64,000 nt of DNA from Aurelia coerulea (Eukaryota; Cnidaria; Scyphozoa; Semaeostomeae; Ulmaridae), in assembly GCA_039566865.1 (NCBI GenBank), contig CM076961.1, positions 12,361,501 through 12,425,500 of the forward strand, read 5' to 3'. The notes beneath the pieces are model-generated. The model worked only from the letters and a program-made list of their open reading frames with translations. It had not been told where the DNA came from and searched no databases. Positions 33,798 through 45,022 of the stretch are shown here, piece by piece; the stretch's first letter is position 1, and every line of letters starts with the position of its first letter. The position numbers and the translations under genes are program-made.

Positions 33798-34391
33798 CCG
33801 GGTGTCCCAAAATGATGTATTATCGTTTGATTGCTTATATGCCCATAACGAATCAACTGATTTTCAAAAACTTTATTTTATCAGATTGCCGAAATGCTAA
33901 ATTGTATTCGACGATGTTGGTTTTGGTTTAACGCAGATGTTTTATGTCGAAAAGAAGATCGATAAACCTGCTCAAATTCAAGCCTTACATAGCATGAAAA
34001 GAGAAACGGCCTACTTTTCAAGCCAACATTATAGATGTGATACAAAAAGCTCAACTTATGTTTCGTTCAGAGAATACAAATTCAGTTAATACTGAATTCA
34101 GATGGGTGGGTGATTTAGAGCATACGAATGCGAGTTCAGCCTTTTGTATCATATCTAAAATGTTGACTGGAAAAATAGGCCGTTTCTTTCGCAAGCCATC
34201 TAAGGCTTGAATTTGAGCAGGTTTATCAATCTTCTTTTCGACATGAAAACATCGTCGTAAAGCCAAAACCAACATCTTCGAATACAATTTAGCCTTTAGG
34301 CAATCAAACAAAACAAAGTTTTTGAAAATAGGTTGATTGGTTATGGAAATATAACCAATCAAACGATAATACATCATTTTGGGACACCAGG
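33798..34391. mobile_element. Tc1/mariner-type MITE, near-perfect palindrome
   Basis: 594 bp between TA duplications (33796-33797, 34392-34393). Ends are CCGGGTGTCCCAAAATGATG and CCTGGTGTCCCAAAATGATG. The arms extend about 270 bp each with only a small centre. The open frame at 34051-34377 follows from the palindrome and is not a gene. Confidence 0.88.
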
Positions 34392-34394
34392 TAT

Positions 34395-36145
34395 ACCTTC
34401 AAAAAGTTACAATACATGCTACAGATTACTCTACCCACAACCTACTTTACAATACTACAAGAACTGTACCAAGAGGAGCAATAGACTATGACTACCCCAT
34501 GGTGTTAAATAAAAAATAAGAATTAAACTTCATAACATTTTACATAAATGCTACAGACAAAAACGATAAATACTTTACTGGAGAATGTCTAACGTTAGAT
34601 GTCAGGTTGGGGATGTAATGACTCGTAAACAAATGAAAAACAAAGAAAAACTCTTTTTTGTGAGTTTTTATTGTCATACCTCATACCTGACATCTAATGC
34701 GAGACAGGATTTCCAAACAAAATAGAAACGTTACTTCAAGAGACTTGGTGGTTGTATGGTGTGTGACTAGAATTTGAAATGATATCAGTCAAATCGACCA
34801 GTTGTGTGGATGAAGCGTCAAGTCAACTCGAGTATTTTCGAGTTCAAGTCACGAGAAAGGTCTTTATCACCACATAATAATAGCTGTGTAAGAGCATCGC
34901 TTGAAAGATGGTGATTTGGACAAATGGCCGCAATAATTCAACAACTCCAGCGAGAAGATCTCTACGTTGAACATCAAAAGAAGGGCAAAGCAACAAAAAG
35001 TGCTCAGTATCCTCAATGCCATCTCTCGTTGGGCACAATTGGTTCACGGTGTCCCGAAAATTATGCCTAAATTTGTAAGGTTTAGCTTGCTGAGACCTAC
35101 CCTAAGTTGAGTAAGATATGTTAATCCGATTGGATCCTGAATTCCAAACACAGATTTTGCAAGAGGGCGGATCATTGATGAAAACTTTTTTTTTAAACAG
35201 AAATAGATGGTGCAAGTCTCAATTCAGGTTCAAGCTTGTTCCATTCGGACAAGCAATTAGGATAGAAGCTAGACTTTAATTTTTCTGTTCTTGCCATTAT
35301 TCGTCCAGTAACATCCTGACTGCGAATCTGTTACTGCGATTGATGAAGGGTGGGATTGGATCCATTGTATATGCAGGGCTTAGGTATTTTATAAACTAGT
35401 AAAACAAAGTGAGGCGTCTACTCCATCTTCGGGAACTCAGTGACTCCCAATCAAGCTCTGCGTAGAGCTTCTCTCGGGATGTTCCTCTCCATGCTCCCGA
35501 TACAGCTAAAGCAGCAGAATACTGAACGGAATCTAACTTTTCCATTAAATAAGGCAAAATGGTGTCTTGACTGAATTGACATACTTTACCAGGAGCATGG
35601 TAAATAAAATCACCATAGTCAAGGTGGGGTCGCACATAGAGCTTATATAATTCACATAGGGTATGCTTCGGCAGATAATTGAAGAGATATTTCAGCAACC
35701 CGATGCCCTTTCTTGTCTTAGCGATAGCTGATTTGATATGAGCTGAAAAAGAAAGCTTTGGGTCCAGGATAATTCCTAAATGTTTATTTTAATTTACTTT
35801 CTTCACAGGTATGGTGTTAAAGAGGATCACTGGATGATCAATTTCATCTCCAATCTTTAGCCCACTGTCTGATTAACTCTAGGCCATGATTCATATTACT
35901 AGCAGCTGTATTGGAATCTTCAACGACTGTGAATAATGATGTATCGTCAGCAAATAACTTAGCATTGCACTTTAGGTCTGCAGCTAGATCATTTATTTAT
36001 ACAGAAAAACAAAGGTCCTAGAATAGAGCCTTGGGGCACCCTTGCTGAAATATCTCCCCAGTTAGAACTCTGCCCATTCAGAGAAGTTCGTTATTTTCGA
36101 TCCTTAACAAAACTTTTGATTAGAGAAAGAAGTTGTCCTGATACG
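34395..36145 (-). pseudogene. CR1-like LINE, 5'-truncated, same family as the 2A LINE
   Basis: Minus-strand pieces in order: remains of the SGVPxGS region (about 36060-36010), the catalytic LFADDTSLF (35972-35935), KYLFNYLPKHTLCELY and RPHLDYGD (35698-35396), then CPTRDGIEDTEHFLLLC (35047-34844). The 3' UTR shares ATGACTACCCCATGG with the 5951-10800 copy. Stops and frameshifts throughout. It is truncated at about 36145, where it meets repeat R. Confidence 0.85.
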
Positions 36146-36159
36146 AATTTTGAATGTTA

Positions 36160-36502
36160 TGCAACACCAACAATTTCATGGAGACAGGTTTAATGTGGTC
36201 TATGAATCAATATATGTTGCCTTTGCAGACTAAACGGACTGGAGTAGTCCTTCAAGGAATATGTTTTTGCAGAACCTAAAACATTAGTCGCTACCTTGAT
36301 TTTAGGCCGTTATTCAAACATTGATTTCTCTAGATCTGTGTGGAATATCAAACTCCGAACCGGTAGAATTTTCGGCAAGCTTCTAGTCTAACAGAAAATG
36401 TAAAAGCATTACTAATTTGTCAAAAATCCATATGCACATCGCTAGTTTTTGGGGGAAGGTATTTTTGTATTCATCCCCACAGCTTCTGAATGTCCGCAAA
36501 TC
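36160..36502 (-). repeat. dispersed repeat R, partial copy
   Basis: The reverse complement matches 29533-29880, including TTGGTGTTGCATAAC and the GGGGATGAATACAAAAATACC block. Confidence 0.7.
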
Positions 36503-36632
36503 GCGGCACGTCACGTGATGTTAAATTACGTGGCGTGATTGATGAATCTCGCCGATGTAAACAAACACGCTGATTGGTTCAAAACAAAATCTATCCTTGT
36601 TCTTGCCATGTTATTTGGACTAAGAAATTGGT
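36503..36632. other. short unassigned spacer
   Basis: No feature recognised. Confidence 0.3.
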
Positions 36633-37445
36633 ATGTTGAAAGCTCTGTTCAGGCAGAATGGTTACCCTGACCATGTTGTTATTCGGTGTGTTGAAGGCAA
36701 ACTCTTAACTTGGTCATCGGATAAGGTTTTGGTCCGAAGAAGTGTTCATCTTACAGGTTTGGAGGTCAACTTCGTAAAGCTATTAATCGTTGTTACAGCA
36801 CCGTTGATTCTAGGATCATTTTTTCATCTCTTCGTATGCTGCCTAAAGTCCAAAAGTATGTCATACCTGCCATTTACTTAAGTAATTTTGCGTATGAATT
36901 TACTTGCGAGTGCGATGCTCGCTACGTAAGTAGAGCATCCAAAGAACCTGTTGACAGGATGAGACAACACTTGCCCCTAGCAAAAAGGAAAGGTACTGAC
37001 AGGTGAAACGGTCGTTGTCAACCAAAACGAACATGTAAATGTAAAGCTGGCCCGGCTGAACAAGAAAGTGATTCTGCGAATTGTACTCATTTACTGAGTA
37101 GTAATGAGTAGTAACAACTATAGCGAGGATTGTTTCCAAATTTTGAGTAGCGCAAGGTCTGCCTTCCACCTCAATGTGTTAGAAGCGGTGTTTATTAAAG
37201 CTCGAGATCCCTCCTTCTGCCGATAGAAGGTGTTTGTTTTCACGTTGCAATGGCGGCTATTGACTGAGTTTTAGCCAATGAGTGGCTTAGGTGTTACTGA
37301 CATATGATTTTCAATGTTATTTTCCTTTTGTTCGTCTGCGAATAAATAGGTCTGTTTGTATTGTTAATTTATTCTTTGCATGATCCGAACTGACGAGTCT
37401 CCAACGAAACGCGTCTTTGGTTATTCAACGTCGTTCTTTATTGTA
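36633..37445 (+). pseudogene. Penelope-like element B fragment with GIY-YIG remnant
   Basis: A plus frame starts with KALFRQNGYPDHVV. After a frameshift near 36780 it continues with SSLRMLPKVQKYVIPAIY and FAYEFTCECDARYVSRASK, the GIY-YIG-type core (Y...CDARYVGRT style), followed by DRMRQHLP. After further breaks a 3' UTR follows with a hammerhead-like motif at 37390. The RT is absent (5'-truncated). This is a different PLE lineage from PLE-A/C, judged by the nuclease sequence. Confidence 0.75.
37390..37412 (+). ncRNA. hammerhead-ribozyme-like core in the PLE-B tail
   Basis: CTGACGA (37390-37396), GTCTCCAAC, then GAAAC (37406-37410). Helix II is only 2 bp, so this is a weak candidate. Confidence 0.35.
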
Positions 37446-38199
37446 GTTACTGGTGAGTTACTAACTTATTTCTTTCCTTTCAGGTCTTATGATTAACTCA
37501 GTTTTCTCTTGCAGGATTCAATAGTTTTCTCTCTAGTGACAGGATTATTTTGGTTGTTGTTATTTAATAGGAATTAACAGTCTTCTTTCTACAGATTACA
37601 ATGCTTTTGTTGCGTTTATGGGTATAGTATGATGAACCCGTTATGTAAGGCTATTTACATATCTGACCATTCTCCAGGAGCGTACGACCAAAAATATTTT
37701 TATCCATGTTTGATCAGCTTATTAATTTTTTGTTAAATTAGAAAGCTTTTGAAACCATCTGCAGCCCTTGGAGCAACGGTTAAAGCACTTGAAACAAGTA
37801 AAAAGTTGAACTAAGCTTTTCAATTGCAGTTAACAAATCCAAGAAAATTCAAAAATCGTTCCGCCAAAGAAAACATTCTTGCCTATGGTACCAAGCGCGA
37901 AAAGACCTTATTTAAATCAGCACTTTTCTGTTAAGGGGTGGGGGTTGTTGAATTGACACATTCCAAACTTCGAAAATCATTCCCAAGTCTCACTGAAAAG
38001 TGTTTACCGATACCAACAGTAAAACGTAAAATATCTAAAATCGCAAACTGTTATTCGCATAATGAGTAATTTCCATTGATGTGGTAATAAAAGACCGATA
38101 TATCGATTTGATTCAAGTTTATTTCAGACTGATCGTATGATTCAATATTGTCACCTCAAACTTTATTCAATTAAATTTTCCTACTCACTCAAACTCTTC
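37446..38199. other. intron 3, unassigned
   Basis: AT-rich, no repeat or gene recognised. Confidence 0.3.
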
Positions 38200-38644
38200 G
38201 ATTTGATTCGAAATAATAAATTCGTGTTTGCCCTAGTGTCCGGGGTGACAGCTCAGTTAACAAAATACTTATGTCTACTAGGCATATGTTATTCCCTACA
38301 TACATAATCAGTTCATATGGTGTAAGACACAAGATTGAGAAGTCACTCAGTGTGTATATGTAATGTTGAAAGTTAGTCTTGACCGAAAAAAAAAACATTC
38401 ACCTGAATAACTTCTCTACCCTGTGTCTCCATATATAATTGGCCATTATCAAATTTGATACTGAGCACCACTGTAATGTGTTCTTTAGAATTAACTGATC
38501 TACTGTCAATGATCTCATAACAGTCCAAACATCATTTTTGATACAATCAAGTGAGCCAAAGCAAAGCACTTTCAGATCCACATTCCAACCTAACGACTGT
38601 CGCAGACTTCACAGCGGCTGATACCGTTCCTGTTTGGTGTTTAA

Positions 38645-39192
38645 CCCTATTTTGGTTGGCAGAGGGCAAATTTGCCCCCCCCCCAGAAGACTTTTTGTTA
38701 TAACCCTGTCAGGATAACAATTATGGCCCGGAAACTTTATGACTTTTTGCTAATACTTATTGTGCAATGACTCAAGAAGTGTCATAAAAATATTTTGACA
38801 AATGAGGGGGAGGGAGACAATTTTCGCAAAAAAAGGTAGAAAGGTTGTAAAATTTTGAAAAGATATTTTGCAGGGTAGTGCTATTTGATGTATTCTATCA
38901 TAATTTTAATGTTTGGATGGAAATTGTACTCCAAAAAAAATTTTATCGCATTTTTCCTGATTTTGACCGATTTTGCCACTTTTCTTGACCACACAAAGAA
39001 AAAAATGCTGACGCAAGCAACAATGACGTCTAATTTTGGGTTAAAATTTATATTTTTATAAATTACATGCGTGGGGCTATTAGTATACCAAATCTGGTTG
39101 TTCTATCTATTTCCAGTGAAGATTTAGGTGGGGGGGGGGGGTTCCCCCCGCAACCAAGATAGGACGTGTCAGATAGCCCAACCACTATAGGG
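38645..39192. mobile_element. piggyBac-like MITE, copy 2, inserted in the LINE
   Basis: 548 bp between TTAA duplications (38641-38644, 39193-39196). Ends are CCCTATTTTGGTTGG and CCCTATAGTGGTTGG. Like copy 1 it has GGGCAAATTTGCCCCC-type sequence and G/C runs just inside the ends. It interrupts the nuclease domain of the LINE, and the LINE frame continues across the TTAA. Confidence 0.88.
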
Positions 39193-39423
39193 TTAACGCT
39201 TGTTCAAAATACAGATCGTAGCAGACAGTCACCTCTAGAATAATGCACTTACGTGACTGATTGTCAATGGCAAGGATATCAGGTTTACGATGCGTAATAC
39301 GCTGTAGTTCATCAACATAGTCAGTTAATATTGATTCTGCAAGTTTCTTCGCATGAAACTGGAAACCACTTAAACTTCCTGAGATCACCTCATATATTTG
39401 GTCAGCAATTCGATTGACGTCTA

Positions 39424-40399
39424 TTCTCTTCCACAAGATTGCAAGCAAAGCGCTCGATAATGTTGCTACTCATTCGTTCTTCTCTCGTCACAACAAGGAA
39501 TCAAATGCCGCCAATTTCAAATACAGTCGAAACGGTTGGAGCTCCTACGCAGCGATACGTCTCATTTCAAACTTCCCTTTAAATCATGACTGGGTATGCA
39601 ACGGAGCACAACTCGCTAAGCCAACTTTCGTCAACAGCTCGACCAATTTCGCACACCATATTTGGAATCTGCCATGCCAAACGTCACAACTCCGAAACCA
39701 ATAGCCTTGCGAAGGAATGCGAGGGCGCTATCTCCAGGGGGAGTTGAGCAAGACATATTCAAAGCTTTCCATCATGAAGCAAAGAAATTGATGTAATGAA
39801 TAATCTTCAGAATCTCACGAATATCTTATGTTCAATATGCTTCCTTCAAATCAAATATCTGTTAAATCATCAAGCTGAATTAGATCGAAAATATTTTTAA
39901 TCACAGCACAAAATCTACAACGGAAGTTAGGTGTTTAAACAGCGACTCCATTCTCATTCTAAACTTTGACATTTATATCAGAAATATGAAACGAATTGTT
40001 TACAAACAACTTCGCCACATAACCGAGCAATCTAGATTTATTGACTCAGTGGGCGGGTGCAGAAATTCTTCTTCGCCATTTTATCTCTGCAAAGAGCACC
40101 TTTTATGAAACCCCCGTGGTAGAATGGGTTTTGCAAAGCCCTTTGTTCACCATTCTTTTGTTCTAGTAAACCGCATTGGTTGAGCTGTTGACGAAAGTTG
40201 GCTTACCGAGTTGTGCTCCGTTGCATACCCAGTCATGACTTAAAGGGAAGTTTGAAATGAGACGTATCGCTGCGTAGGAGCTCCAACCGTTTCGACTGTA
40301 TTTGAAATTGGCGGCATTTGATTCCTTGTTGTGACGAGAGAAGAACGAAGGAGTAGCAACATTATCGAGCGCTTTGCTTGCAATCTTGTGGAAGAGAAA
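39424..40399. mobile_element. fold-back element with 224-bp arms
   Basis: 39424-39647 and 40176-40399 are inverted repeats about 97% identical, starting TTCTCTTCCACAAGATTGC, with a 528-bp centre. The LINE coding sequence stops on one side and resumes on the other, so it is an insertion, although I see no target duplication. Each arm is open in one frame (NAANFKYSRNGWSSYAAIR), but differences between arms are largely non-synonymous. Possibly captured sequence. Confidence 0.8.
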
Positions 40400-41882
40400 C
40401 AACACAGTGAGTAAAAATACAATTTTGATCATAATATAGGCCACATCAACGCCAACGGTGCATTATTGCCCATGGTCTATTATAAAAGTTGTGAAACTCT
40501 CTACAGCCATTCATCAGATGTGCGACACTTTCCGTATGCTGATGGCAAAAGGGGCGAGTAGGATCATTATCACGATTCCATATATGCTTTGTGAAGTTTG
40601 TTGGAAGTAGACTCAAATGTGCTTTTATTGTAAATCACTTACTTTTCAGTTGTAAAAAATTGAATGGAAGGAATTCAATTGAACATCAGTCATACATAAT
40701 CATAATCACTCCAACCTTTTCCCCCTAAACTCAATGAAAACATCCAGCTTTCTGGCATATCTCAGAAGATCTGGCCAGTCAGATTGACACTCGAAATTGG
40801 TACGACTGTTTAGATGGCCGTCTTCACTAATCTTAAACCCAAGAAAATTCATATCATCATCGGTAGCGAAAACTTTCCGTTTCTCCATATCTAACTTAAG
40901 AGATTGACGTGCAATGCTCTTGAACTGTAACTGTGGGTGATTCAACATCTTAATGAGAAATGCAATCATTGTTGACCTATACACATCTGACACATGTTTA
41001 ACTCCAATCCCTCCGTGCTCACGTGGAAAGAAAACGATGATTTGCGTTGTTGTTTCGTACAAATCATACATGTTTCGAACTGCCTTCATCAAGGACCTAT
41101 CCATGAGCTCCAACTGCTCCTCTGTAAACCTCGTATTGTAAAAATGGTGGAGAATATTCGCGAGAGCCAGGTAATTCAAAGCATTAGTCTTTAGAGAGAG
41201 AGGCAATTTGCAGCTTATTATTCTCTCCAATAAATCTGTATAGCTTTCTATAACTTCATACACCTGAACAGCATCTTCGCCGGAAAGCGAGAGAGCCTTT
41301 CCAAGATACTTATATGATTTATGGCGGGGCTAAACTTCGATAGCATTTCCTTGAATAGACGCAGTTGGCTTCTTATCTGCCTTGCCTTTGTACCAGTTGT
41401 TGCCAGACCTCCTTGCATACATAACTGCAAATTTACTGGGTTTCACTTCTAAACCCGCAGTCTCCATGGGAACTTGTCCGATGTCAAACATCTCATTTAT
41501 AATCGCTGCGTCATAACTGACAACAACAACATCATCCGCAAAATCTTGCAAGGCAATGGATTAATCCTTCTTTCATCTTCGATGCCCCGTCTTATAACAG
41601 CCTCTCTTACCATAGGCTTGCAAACTCTGTCAATCACTAATATGAATAAAAGTGCACTCAAAGGTTCACCTGTTTTTGTTCTCCTGATTATATTGAATTC
41701 TTTACTCAATTCAAATCCACAAATCTCAGAAAACGAAGAGTAACGGTAAAGATCTTCGACCAAACAACAATAAATCAAAGGAATGTGAAATTCCCGGAGA
41801 GTTTCAAAAAGATAACTATGCTCAATGCTACCAAATGCATCCGCAAAATCGACAAAAACTGCACAAAACTTTGTACTCAAAT

Positions 41883-42250
41883 AATGGAATGGACAAACAG
41901 GAATGGACGCTAATTGACATAGCTGTACAAGCGAACCAGAATATCATCAATACTGAGGAAGAGAAAGTGGATAGATATCAAGATCTAGCATTCGAAATTA
42001 AGAGAATCCACAGAGCATCGAAAGTGACAGTGATACCAATCGTCATTGGTGCACTTGGAACAATCTCGAAGAAGGCAAAGACCTGGCATGGGAAATTAGA
42101 AATACCTGACGTCGTTGGAAGTGCACAGTTGTCGGCCATCCTTGGAACAGCTCACATATTGCGGAAAGTGCTTTGTTTCTAAGCTGCAGGAAGTAGCTGA
42201 GACATGACAAAGAAGATCCAGAAGAACATCCAAAGACTGGAGAGAATAAC
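41883..42250 (+). pseudogene. RLE-type LINE family C C-terminal fragment
   Basis: The frame 41835-42182 is meaningful from about 41885: LIDIAVQAN (the acidic strand of the PD-(D/E)xK nuclease), EEEKVDRYQDLAFEIKRI, VIPIVIGALGTISKK and LGTAHILRKVL before the stop. The RPD half of the nuclease is missing. The 3' UTR runs directly into a (TAA)n/(CAA) array at 42255. Confidence 0.8.
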
Positions 42251-42251
42251 A

Positions 42252-42313
42252 CAATGATAATAATAATAACAATAATAACAATAATAGCAATAACAATAGC
42301 AATGACTAATAAC

Positions 42314-42347
<34 letters not shown>

Positions 42348-42348
42348 T
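42252..42348. repeat. (AAT)n-type microsatellite
   Basis: An imperfect AAT/AAC array lying between the 3' end of a family C LINE (plus) and the 3' end of PLE-C (minus). Confidence 0.95.
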
Positions 42349-42375
42349 GAAAAACAAAACTGTTAAAAGCAAAAC

Positions 42376-42400
42376 GTTTCGATTATAAAATCTTCATCAG
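42376..42400 (-). ncRNA. hammerhead-ribozyme-like core in the PLE-C tail
   Basis: On minus: CTGATGA, helix II GATT-TTAT-AATC (4 bp), then GAAAC. A better-formed member of the set of PLE tail motifs. Cleavage site not identified. Confidence 0.5.
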
Positions 42401-43106
42401 TTGTTTACAACCACAGGACAGCCAAGTTATTTATAGGACAAACTAACATTAACATAAAATCGTGATAAAATCCCCCCGAGGCCCCCCTAAAAACAATGCC
42501 AAACAACACACCTAGACTATTTCAAGTTTTCTTAGCCAGCCAAAACTTCCAATTCAAATAAAAGTTCATAGTAAATTCCCTAATCCTTTAGTTCCCGACA
42601 TCAGAATGGAAGCTCTGCGTATATAAAAAGTCTCAAGCAAACGAAGAAGCACGCCTCCCAACGACCCTCCTGGGATTTGCTTAAATTGCTAAATCCCTAG
42701 ATGGCAAGACAGGGAATTCCACCCTGACACCACGTGCACACTGACACGAAATACGAAAGGAAGCATGGCCCCCAAGATAAAGCCTAAGACTTATTCAAAT
42801 GGAATGACTGTATTCAGGCGACCCCACAGGCGAACATATCCAATTCAACATCCGCCGCTCTTTCATTGAGACCATTGAGTGCAAAGGTTCCCAATTTGTA
42901 TTGCCAAAATAATTCTTTTCTACGAAGTGAGTAAACATCTGAAGCCCCATCAATGATTTTTATGCTGACCGAAAAAGCACCCTGATGGCCTTCACTAAAA
43001 AAATGCCCAAAGAAACCCGCCTGTGGTACCGCCTTACCCCTGTCAAGACTGCCATCATTGTATTTACGTGCATATGTTCGAAAATATGATTTGTACACAT
43101 TAAATC

Positions 43107-44753
43107 TTAGCCGAAATTTGGTTTTGTGCTGCCCACATATTTTTTATTGCAGCAATCACATTGCAACAAGTAGACTACATTCTCCGAGTTGCAATGATAA
43201 GCACCAGAGGAGATCGTAAAGTGTCGAGAGTCATTACAATTTCGAAATGTCTCCCCTTCAACAATGAGTGCACATATTTGACAGCGTCTCCTGCCATTAC
43301 ATTTGAAAGTGCCCTTTTCAGCTCGTTCATCCGTTTGTTGGTAAACTTTGGCCCGAACCAGAGTATCCTTGAAATTTCTAGCCCTTCTGAACGAAACAAA
43401 AATCTTATCCTTGAAAATATGTCGATGTTCATTATCAACAAAGAGTGCATTCAAACATGTTTGCAAAATGTCGTAAACTTTATGAAATGCTCGATGGAAT
43501 GTTAAAACCAGGGGTATCCTCGTATCGTCCAGGTGCTTTTGGTTCCGATCTAGGAGGGTATTCCGATCCAACCTCCTTACCCTATTAAACTGTCCCTCTA
43601 TTTCTCCCCTATTGTACCCCCGATCCAAAAGAAAATTTTCCAAGTTTTCCAATCGATTTTCAAAAAATGAGTCTTCTGAGCAGATACGACGAATTCGAAG
43701 GGCCTGCCCATAGGGAATGCCCTTTTTCGTATGACCTGGATGACACGAGGAACGATGAAGAAGCTGATGAGTATCAGTCGGTTTCGTATACAGATCTGTG
43801 ACTATTTTGATACCTTGCCTAATAACCTGAACATCCAAAAAGTTCACCGTTTCCTTGGAATTTCAAGAAGTTTTTCTTCCAAAGCCGCCAAAAATAGAAT
43901 AGCATATGATGGTGCACATTTGGTACCAATAGCTGTCCCCCTAATTTTCTTAAAAAAATCACCATTAAACTCAAAAAAAATTATTTGTTAGCACTAAATT
44001 AGCCAGTTCCACTAAGGTATCCGTAGAAACCGATTGATTCTCACTTGAATTAAGAGCAGTACGCAGAGCTTCCAGTCCTTCGTCATGGGGTATAGTAGGA
44101 TATAGACCGACCACATCAATCGTACACAGAATAGCATCCCGAGGAAGGTCCCCCATGCTGGCTAGCTTTTGCAGAAAATCGTTAGTATCTTTGACATATG
44201 ACCGGACTCTTTTTGCTAAAGGTTGGAGATGATGGTCCAAAACTGCTGAAATATTTTCGGTGAAACAGCCTGAATTCGAAATAACAGGTCTCCCTGGGAC
44301 ACTATTGAGTCTTTTGTGGATTTTCGGTAAAGGATAAAACCTACCCAGCTTTGGGTTGTTGACCATAAAATATTCTAGAGTTTTCTCATCAATGTCCCCT
44401 CGCCCCTCAATCTTACTAATTGCGTCCTGGACGACACGTTGTACCAGAGCTGAAGGGTCATTGTCGAGTTTCTGATAAACCCCAGGATCCCCAAGCTGGT
44501 TCTCCGCTTCCAAAATATAGTCTTCCCTATCCCACACTACGACCCCTGAACCCTTGTCCGCTTCCTTAATAATAATTGTTCGATCTGATCTAAGATTATT
44601 TAAAGCTACTCTTTCTTCTCTAGTCAAATTACTATAGTTACAACCTTCTGGTGATACTTTCATAAGCTCGTCTTCTAATTTAGATAAAAATACCTCGATT
44701 GCCACGTCCTTATTCCTAGGGTTAAATTTGCTTTTGGGTCCAAATGCTGGCAC
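43107..44753 (-). pseudogene. PLE-C reverse transcriptase and GIY-YIG nuclease, motif C deleted
   Basis: 44753-43971 has the EADKGSGVVVWDRED block, GRFYPLPKIHKR and motif A CTIDVVGLYPTIPH. After a frameshift, GTAIGTKCAPSYAIL appears at about 43935-43890. The next codons jump to VNFLDVQVIRQG (43847), so about 55 codons including the catalytic RYIDDIF are deleted relative to PLE-A. The same frame then carries KPTDTHQLLHR, CNGRRRCQICA and the nuclease YLLQCDCCNKKYVGSTKP, ending at 43107. The remaining C-terminus is in frame 43098-42814. Confidence 0.9.
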
Positions 44754-44907
44754 TTCTGAAAAATCATCATTCTCTTTAAAAAAACCATTTAAGTCGCAAC
44801 CTTCTACCGAAGTTTTCTAAATCGATTTTAACCTGTGAATAATCAATCTCTTTTGGAGTCGCTACAAATTTAAGTCCCTTTGACAAAACTGAAATTTCAT
44901 GCTGACT

Positions 44908-44933
44908 AATAATAATAATAATAATAATAACAA
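44908..44933. repeat. (AAT)n microsatellite
   Basis: Separates the truncated 5' end of PLE-C from the 3' end of another PLE tail. Confidence 0.9.
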
Positions 44934-45022
44934 TACGCAGAGAAAACAAGACTAGTTTGTTTGAAAATTTTCGATCTATCGTAGACCTTCATCAGTCAAT
45001 TACTGTCAAAACAACTGGTGCG
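44934..45022 (-). mobile_element. PLE 3' tail (PLE-D family) with hammerhead-like motif
   Basis: The minus strand matches the PLE-D tail (47450-47520): CTGATGA (44995-44989), helix GGTCTA/TAGATC and GAAA (44972-44969). It also has GAAACGCACCAGTTGTTTT, which recurs inverted at 46555. No coding part remains. Confidence 0.7.
44969..44995 (-). ncRNA. hammerhead-ribozyme-like core
   Basis: CTGATGA, a 6-bp helix II closed by CGA, then GAAA. The same sequence as at 47457-47483. Confidence 0.5.

Larger units (their letters stand above)
38399..41880 (-). pseudogene. family B LINE polyprotein (RT, zinc knuckle, RLE)
   Basis: 41880-41497 holds RT motif A FVDFADAFGSIEHS and the RTKTGEPLSALLF block. 41551-41330 carries the catalytic FADDVVVVS and GLEVKPSKFAVMYAR. 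41263-40706 has PREHGGIGVKHVSDVY and CQSDWPDLLRYARKLD. A decayed zinc region with HTESVAHLMNGC lies at about 40590-40470. 39448-39185 carries HRKPDILAID and LEVTVCYDLYF (restriction-like nuclease). The tail resumes at 38640-38399 with LKVLCFGSLDCIK and MANYIWRHRVEKL. Frameshifts, one extra stop near 38610 and two insertions make it inactive. Confidence 0.83.
38200..41882 (-). mobile_element. RLE-type LINE family B, copy 2, doubly interrupted
   Basis: A minus-strand element running from RT (41882) to its 3' end near 38200. It is split by a fold-back element (39424-40399) and a piggyBac-like MITE (38645-39192). Same protein family as 25347-26785, but retaining more of the RT. Its 5' end abuts a head-to-head family C fragment at 41883. 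Confidence 0.85.
42349..44907 (-). mobile_element. Penelope-like element C (GIY-YIG type)
   Basis: On minus: N-terminal EISVLSKGLKF (about 44897), RT, Cys-rich linker, GIY-YIG nuclease, C-terminus FACGVA (42814), 3' UTR with hammerhead-like motif, then (ATT)n. Its 5' end is cut at an (AAT)n array at 44908. It is closely related to PLE-A in every domain. Inactive because of a deletion in the RT and frameshifts near 43980, 43840 and 43100. Confidence 0.9.

Noticed and set aside
34051..34377. 108-codon minus open frame
   Set aside because: Lies wholly within a palindromic MITE.
39414..40444. Two similar open frames (39414-39704 plus, 40444-40163 minus) as a gene pair
   Set aside because: They are the two arms of one fold-back element.
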